The position numbers and the translations under genes were made by a program. Under the pieces are notes generated by a model. The model did no database searches and had not been told where the DNA came from. It saw only the letters and a program-made list of their open reading frames with translations. This document shows positions 3,601 through 6,179 of a stretch of DNA of 6,179 nucleotides, one piece after another (position 1 is the stretch's first letter; each line of letters opens with the position of its first letter). Location: NCBI GenBank assembly GCA_023145185.1, contig JAGLEG010000208.1, forward strand, positions 1 through 6,179, given 5' to 3'. Source of the DNA: Thermoplasmata archaeon. GTDB taxonomy: Archaea > Thermoplasmatota > Penumbrarchaeia > Penumbrarchaeales > Penumbrarchaeaceae.

Positions 3601-6179
3601 AACGACTTCCTGGAGATAACATCGGTGGACAATGATGTGAATTACGGTTCGGTCCAGGGTCGGAGCGGGGACATTATAACCGACCCCCTTGGAACTGTCT
3701 CGTTGTCCGTTCCTTACACAAATTACGGTGATGAGTTCACCATCGGAGCCGAGGGAAGCTCAATGCTCACCAATCCATCAAGTGGGAACGATGTCGGGGT
3801 AAAGGTGGACAACGAATCCTTCAGGGTGGTCTTCACATCATTTGGTTTCGAGGGAATTCAAAGGTCCAACTCTACAAAGGGTTCCGAATTCATGGAAAGG
3901 ACGCTGGAGTGGCTGATATCGGAACCAGGGTCTCCCTCTCCCCCTACTAATATCACGTTAAACTCGGCAAGCGGATTTGTCCACCTGATCTGGGATGGGC
4001 CGATAGAGACGGGATTGTCCAACATATCCAGATACAACATATACCGCACCAATACATCCGCGGATCCTGTCCATTACAATTGGACCACTGGATCGACCCT
4101 TGAGTTCAATGATACCTCGGTTATCGAAGGAGAGGTATACCGCTATATGGTGACCGCTGCCAATGATGTGGGTGAGTCACTACCCACGGACACATTGCTG
4201 TACGATCAGGTCTCCCCTGTATTCGTTTCCAATACCTCGGGTGGTTCCGCAACCACTGGTGAGACCATGGAGATAAATGTCACAGTTACGGATAACTTCG
4301 AGGTCGGGGATGTAAAGATGGAGTACTGGTTCGGTTCTGGAGCCCATGTTAATGAATCGTTGGGTGGATCAAACCCTTACACCATCACGCTTGATATCCC
4401 AAATGAGAGCCATGATGATCTGAACTACTTCCTCACTGCAACAGATATCGCCGGAAACAAGGCGATCGATCACATGATGTACGTTCTGGTGACGGACAAC
4501 GATCGCCCGGTGCTGGAAAATGATAATACGCCCTCTTTTGGGACCACGGGGGAGGGGGTGACCTTCGCCATCGACGCATCAGATAATGTGGGTATTGGTT
4601 CCATATTTGTGGAATACTGGTTTGGAACAGGGGCCCATACGAACGTCACCATGACCGGGGAGAGCACTTTTTCTTATTCGATCTCCCTTCCAAACAATTC
4701 TACCGATCCAATGCATTATCTCTTCTCGGTGAAGGATACATCCTTCCTATGGAAGACAACATCTACAGAAGATGTTACAATAACCGACAACGACCTGCCC
4801 TACTACGGTGTGGACAGGACACAAAATATAGGTTACACGGGAGATCCCCATATATTTTCAATAGAGGTCTTTGACAATGTGGGCGTGAAATATACCATGT
4901 TGAACTTCTGGTATAATGACGGGGTCCGCAACATATCCACCCAGATGGGAGGGGCCTTCCCTGTCAACACGACAACGGCGACATTACCCCTCTACCTGTC
5001 CGGCACCCTGTATTACTATTTCACAGCCTATGATGAATCATGGAATATGTACAACTCCTCCGTGAGTGCCATTTCGGTTTACGATGACATACTACCGGTT
5101 TTCGGCACCGACTCCACTCCAACGACCAGATACACAGGGGAGGACCTCACGTTCACGATCTCCGCCACGGACAATGTGGAGATCGATGAGATCAATGTCG
5201 AATACTGGGTAGGAACAGGGGCCCACAGCAATGTTTCAATGACAGGTTCAGACCCATATTATCTGACCCTCAACGGGCCCTGGACCTCGCTGGATGTTAT
5301 CCACTACATCTTCCATGCCAGCGATCCCGACGGAAACTGGGCTCATACGTCGGTCAAGGATATAACCATCATCGATAACGAGAAACCTGTTATCGGACAG
5401 GACCTGACCGATACTGCAGCTACCACGGGTGACTCAATGCTGTTCTCGATAGCGGCAACGGACAATATCAATGTGGATACCGTGATCTTGCACTACCAGA
5501 TAAACGGCGGTCCGATCGTAAACATCACCATGACAGGGACCTCCACCTTCATCTATCAGGCTGTAATGCCCTGGAATATCACGGGAACCCTCTCCTACAG
5601 GATCGGCGTGAACGACACCTCTGACAACTGGAACTGGACGGCCCAGAAATTCGTGACAATATCGGACAACGATGCCCCCACATTTGGAACGGACGTCACA
5701 CCATCTGCCGGTTTCACGGGCGAGGAGTTCACGTTCGAGGTGGCGATTATAGACAATATCATGATCCAGGAGGCCAGCGTAGAATACTGGTTTGGAACAG
5801 GGACCCATCTGATCCTACCCCTAACCGACCCAAGCCCCTATCAAATTACTGTAACCGTACACCTGAGGTCAACAGATACCCTGCACTATCTATTCAATGT
5901 GAACGACACCTCGGATAACCAGGCTTCCACACTGCAGAAGGACGTTTCCATAGTTGACGACCGCAGGCCGGAGCTTGTATCGGACCTGACCCCTGCATCT
6001 ACATCCACCGGAGATGATCTGCTTATCGAGGTCACCCTATCGGACAATATCGCAATGGGGGAGGCATACCTGGAGTTCTGGTTCGGTACGCAGGGATCCG
6101 TCAACCTGACCATGACGGGTACCGACCTCGTTTCATGGAACCTCTCCGTGGAGATCGCATTGAACTCCGTTGAAGAGCT
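562..6179 (+). CDS. Giant secreted/cell-surface repeat protein: two beta-propellers, Fn3 domains and Ig-like tandem array (3' partial)
   Basis: I translated this frame by hand from the TTG at 562 to the window edge: 1872 codons without a stop, so the C-terminus and any surface anchor are outside the window. Domains in order: export signal (about 1-32), acidic linker, seven-unit propeller (59-393), Kre9/KNH-like sandwich (394-488), second seven-unit propeller (491-812), Fn3 (814-907), amidotransferase-like alpha/beta domain (909-1120), Fn3 (1124-1215), and Ig-like repeats of about 97 residues from 1218 onward. The visible part has a single cysteine (Cys596) and more than 50 N-x-S/T sequons, consistent with a glycosylated extracytoplasmic archaeal protein. 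I see no protease, glycosidase or other catalytic motif. The likeliest role is adhesion, ligand binding or cell-envelope scaffolding, with the propellers at the far end and the Ig-like array as a stalk; this is inferred from architecture. Similar mosaics of propeller, Fn3 and Ig-like repeats are common in Thermoplasmata genomes, usually annotated only as hypothetical or Fn3-domain proteins. Confidence 0.93.
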   Translation, partial: MGKYYKNGLVIFLALIMLSSTLIIFNNEDVQGEDDQTVLEDQVDEVLLPSVTNIQNTSGGWWAEEAIGSSWTYSTGFALDLNGVLHISYMEYLTIGYERFHLVYAKRVDNVWTKEYVESHHDFVGSTSSLAVDPSGKVYIAYYYNDYEDLKIAARNGTGWDISTIESSSDSGNYPSLVLDSNDRPIISYYKATGTTIYLRLARWNGTGWDLSTVDTNVGLESSIAIGSNDELHISYKKIGQPGGLGYAYWNNTTWNITIVDEYHYRVYYPSISLDSKERPHIAYYDFYDKDLLYAYKNGTGWNISKLEEENETGNYPSIVVDEDDHPHIVFSNQSTGQVIYIHWDGGKWIREVLSDKIGKYHGAILLDERDVPLIVQRVGSQGMTLFRKTYERINVTTPAVGASWSRGQTYFINWSTENLLNGSTVDLDLVWFDEHERSIASGLNASLGTFNWTLPTNVRTGSRHRVRIRYDTWSYVMGFSGEFNVPQEKGWYFDTVEKQLSGPISLVLDKNETPTIGFYSDGVKFSKWDVDHWSNVTVDNSTLLLYGLDMDLDSNDMPHYAYYDYTNRDLIYTRWNGTAWEKTTVDSSGDVGYFCSIAIDGSDNPHISYYDSTNANLKYAEWNGRQFNTETVDTFTVRRASDIKINSTDKPHIAYKDLRNGDMKLASRNGSGWDVQIVDAISYSLAPSLAIDEEDNFHIAYRGGGQYYAHWNGSGFSVEEIEGSINGVRPALDIDSEGYPHIIYQVDNDDHDYLQYTKWNGTGWESEMLIGLSNTYHSPWFNIELDSNDTPHIAFYREDGNGLEYGYKQSNATVPSSVSNLRVRESENGAFLEWDPPYEDGGLVILTYSLYRGNSTENLTFVGNISIDRTNYSDAIVEHNTDYYYAIIAVNSVGEANIVDAVKFKISIPVLFVDDDDGADHDSYFKAALNRTDHRYFEWDIYDSGPIGYANLSLYDVVIWATGDRASNTLTTTDQANLIDYLNGSGRLYLSSQDLFFDITSNTDGAVTNTFVNDFLEITSVDNDVNYGSVQGRSGDIITDPLGTVSLSVPYTNYGDEFTIGAEGSSMLTNPSSGNDVGVKVDNESFRVVFTSFGFEGIQRSNSTKGSEFMERTLEWLISEPGSPSPPTNITLNSASGFVHLIWDGPIETGLSNISRYNIYRTNTSADPVHYNWTTGSTLEFNDTSVIEGEVYRYMVTAANDVGESLPTDTLLYDQVSPVFVSNTSGGSATTGETMEINVTVTDNFEVGDVKMEYWFGSGAHVNESLGGSNPYTITLDIPNESHDDLNYFLTATDIAGNKAIDHMMYVLVTDNDRPVLENDNTPSFGTTGEGVTFAIDASDNVGIGSIFVEYWFGTGAHTNVTMTGESTFSYSISLPNNSTDPMHYLFSVKDTSFLWKTTSTEDVTITDNDLPYYGVDRTQNIGYTGDPHIFSIEVFDNVGVKYTMLNFWYNDGVRNISTQMGGAFPVNTTTATLPLYLSGTLYYYFTAYDESWNMYNSSVSAISVYDDILPVFGTDSTPTTRYTGEDLTFTISATDNVEIDEINVEYWVGTGAHSNVSMTGSDPYYLTLNGPWTSLDVIHYIFHASDPDGNWAHTSVKDITIIDNEKPVIGQDLTDTAATTGDSMLFSIAATDNINVDTVILHYQINGGPIVNITMTGTSTFIYQAVMPWNITGTLSYRIGVNDTSDNWNWTAQKFVTISDNDAPTFGTDVTPSAGFTGEEFTFEVAIIDNIMIQEASVEYWFGTGTHLILPLTDPSPYQITVTVHLRSTDTLHYLFNVNDTSDNQASTLQKDVSIVDDRRPELVSDLTPASTSTGDDLLIEVTLSDNIAMGEAYLEFWFGTQGSVNLTMTGTDLVSWNLSVEIALNSVEE
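736..1740 (+). repeat. First seven-unit beta-propeller-like domain (residues 59-393)
   Basis: Units of about 47 residues follow the pattern [S/A]-[hydrophobic]-x-[hydrophobic]-D-x-x-D-x-P-x-I-[A/S]-Y, then a strand ending in Y-A-x-[W/K]-N-G-T-G-W, then a strand ending in [T/I]-V-[D/E]. Units start near residues 77, 129, 176, 223, 271, 318 and 364. The domain opens with an orphan outer strand (GGWWAEEAIG, 59-68), and the last unit stops just before that strand. This is the swap expected for ring closure of a seven-bladed propeller. The repeats are seen directly; the fold is inferred. The phrases resemble NHL or SMP-30-type propeller repeats (a D-x-x-G-x-[hydrophobic]-x-[hydrophobic] pattern) more than Asp-box repeats. 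No catalytic residues are evident, so binding is the likely job. Confidence 0.75.
1741..2025 (+). other. Kre9/KNH-like (GPI-anchored Ser-Thr-rich type) beta-sandwich linking the propellers (residues 394-488)
   Basis: The segment begins INVTTPAVGASWSRGQTYFI (394-413) followed by NWS, has GTFNWTLPTN around 449-458, and ends with an S-G-E-F-x-V strand (481-486). This order of I-x-V-x-x-P, W-x-x-G-x-x-Y-x-I-x-W, G-x-[FY]-x-W-x-[LV]-P and a closing S-x-x-F-x-[IV] is the signature of the Kre9/KNH-like family (the yeast GPI-anchored Ser-Thr-rich domain, also found in prokaryotic secreted proteins). It probably serves as a rigid spacer between the two propellers. Assignment is by pattern recall. Confidence 0.55.
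2032..2997 (+). repeat. Second seven-unit beta-propeller-like domain (residues 491-812)
   Basis: The unit pattern is the same as in the first propeller, with starts near residues 505, 549, 597, 642, 689, 732 and 782. The clearest copies read LDSNDMPHYAYYD, IDGSDNPHISYYD and LDSNDTPHIAFY. It again opens with an orphan outer strand (GWYFDTVEKQ, 491-500), and the seventh unit ends without one. The only cysteine of the visible protein, Cys596, sits at the edge of unit 3. Unit 5 is a few residues shorter than its neighbours and carries Gly700-Gly701-Gly702, encoded by the nine-G tract. The two propellers probably arose by duplication of a whole domain or by independent growth from one repeat; their shared phrases make common ancestry likely. 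Confidence 0.75.
2671..2679 (+). repeat. Nine-guanine homopolymer inside the coding sequence
   Basis: Nine consecutive G (2671-2679) encode three glycines in unit 5 of the second propeller. The frame is intact and domain-like on both sides, so the nine-base length is the coding state. By reading the alternatives, loss of one G leads to TAG at 2717-2719 and gain of one G leads to TAG at 2712-2714. Either slip would truncate the product around residue 715, removing the second propeller's end, both Fn3 domains and the Ig-like stalk. Confidence 0.9.
3001..3282 (+). other. Fibronectin type III domain 1 (residues 814-907)
   Basis: Recognisable Fn3 landmarks are P-S-x-V-x-N-L-x-V at the start, L-E-W-D-P-P with E-D-G-G (833-844), Y-x-L-Y-R (849-853), T-N-Y-S-D (871-875), and D-Y-Y-Y-A-I-I-A-V-N-S-V-G-E (883-896), the equivalent of the usual Y-x-x-x-V-x-A-x-N-x-x-G-x-S. 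The length of about 94 residues is normal. It follows the second propeller with almost no linker and probably acts as a spacer. Confidence 0.85.
3286..3921 (+). other. Class I glutamine-amidotransferase-like (flavodoxin-like) alpha/beta domain, apparently non-catalytic (residues 909-1120)
   Basis: The domain starts with a hydrophobic strand IPVLFVDDDDG (909-919), has a helix around 924-932, strand-turn YDVVIWATGD (956-965), then T-L-T-T-T-D-Q-A-N-L-I-D-Y-L (971-983) and S-G-R-L-Y-L-S-S-Q-D-L (986-996). This order is familiar from an accessory domain with a class I glutamine-amidotransferase-like or ThuA-like fold in secreted archaeal and bacterial proteins. The position where an amidotransferase would carry its nucleophile elbow reads L-S-S-Q-D and the domain contains no cysteine, so amidotransferase activity is excluded. 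The acidic cluster Asp915-918 could bind a cation or ligand, which is inference. It is framed by two Fn3 domains. Confidence 0.6.
3931..4206 (+). other. Fibronectin type III domain 2 (residues 1124-1215)
   Basis: The start P-P-T-N-I-T-L with V-H-L-I-W-D-G-P (1140-1147), the strand I-x-x-Y-N-I-Y-R (1155-1162), the segment L-E-F-N-D-T-S-V (1182-1189) and Y-R-Y-M-V-T-A-A-N-D-V-G-E-S (1193-1206) are all in the expected Fn3 order and spacing. It is clearly related in plan to the first Fn3 domain but not a recent copy. It joins the alpha/beta domain to the Ig-like array. Confidence 0.85.
4213..6179 (+). repeat. Tandem Ig-like array, seven copies of about 97 residues, last one cut by the window edge
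   Basis: A landmark proline after D-N-x-x recurs at residues 1219, 1316, 1413, 1512, 1609, 1706 and 1803, giving spacings of 97, 97, 99, 97, 97 and 97 residues (291 bases). Each unit runs P-x-[FIL], a T-T-G or T-G-[DE] turn, a strand ending [AV]-x-D-N-[VI], usually a strand [VL]-E-[YF]-W-F-G-[TS]-G, often N-[VIL]-[TS]-M-T-G, a strand with Y-x-[FI]-x-[VA]-x-D, and a final strand V-[TS]-I-x-D-[ND]. Copies 3 and 5 have lost the EYWFGTG phrase. Length and hydrophobic pattern fit an Ig-like or cadherin-like beta-sandwich; I cannot name a specific family. Such arrays usually form stalks. The array probably continues past the window. Confidence 0.85.

Noticed and set aside
3286..3921. A catalytic peptidase or amidotransferase reading of the alpha/beta domain
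   Set aside because: There is no cysteine in the domain, and the elbow-like segment reads L-S-S-Q-D. No Ser-His-Asp or metal-protease signature was found.
5434..5808. A minus-strand open frame of 124 codons
   Set aside because: It is antisense to the Ig-like array and repeats no known motif. Repetitive coding sequence with few antisense stops explains it.
4213..6179. A reading of the 291-base periodicity as a CRISPR array or non-coding satellite
   Set aside because: The period is a protein-domain period in an unbroken frame; DNA identity between copies is limited to short blocks and there is no repeat-spacer pattern.

Overview
The window looks archaeal, most likely from a Thermoplasmata-type euryarchaeote (Candidatus Thermoplasmatota). 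Signs of this are moderate GC, frequent AGG/AGA arginine and ATA isoleucine codons, a Shine-Dalgarno-like G-rich stretch before a TTG start, and one very long secreted protein rich in N-glycosylation sequons and built from propeller, Fn3 and Ig-like repeats. The lineage is inferred from style and recall, not from a marker gene.

Layout: (1) 3-386 (+) encodes a small hypothetical cytoplasmic protein with one CxxC knuckle and a probable ferredoxin-like C-terminal half; its true start may lie outside the window. (2) 387-561 is a 175-base gap holding a weak candidate TATA element and the ribosome-binding site of the next gene. (3) 562 to the right edge is one uninterrupted reading frame of 1872 codons with no stop, so its C-terminus is missing.

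The giant protein reads as an export signal, a seven-unit beta-propeller, a Kre9/KNH-like beta-sandwich, a second seven-unit beta-propeller, an Fn3 domain, an alpha/beta domain resembling class I glutamine-amidotransferase folds without a cysteine nucleophile, a second Fn3 domain, and then at least seven Ig-like domains repeating almost exactly every 97 residues. It has one cysteine and more than 50 N-x-S/T sequons in the visible part. This suggests a long, rod-like, glycosylated surface or secreted protein whose N-terminal propellers could bind a ligand while the Ig-like part acts as a stalk. The role is inferred; no catalytic motif was found.

The two genes share a strand, but nothing visible ties them functionally. 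There are no RNA genes, mobile elements, CRISPR arrays or defence genes. The opposite-strand open frames are shadows of the long gene. The points most worth a second look are the twin propellers with matching closure pattern, the metronomic Ig-like array, and a nine-G tract in the coding sequence where a one-base slip either way gives a quick stop.
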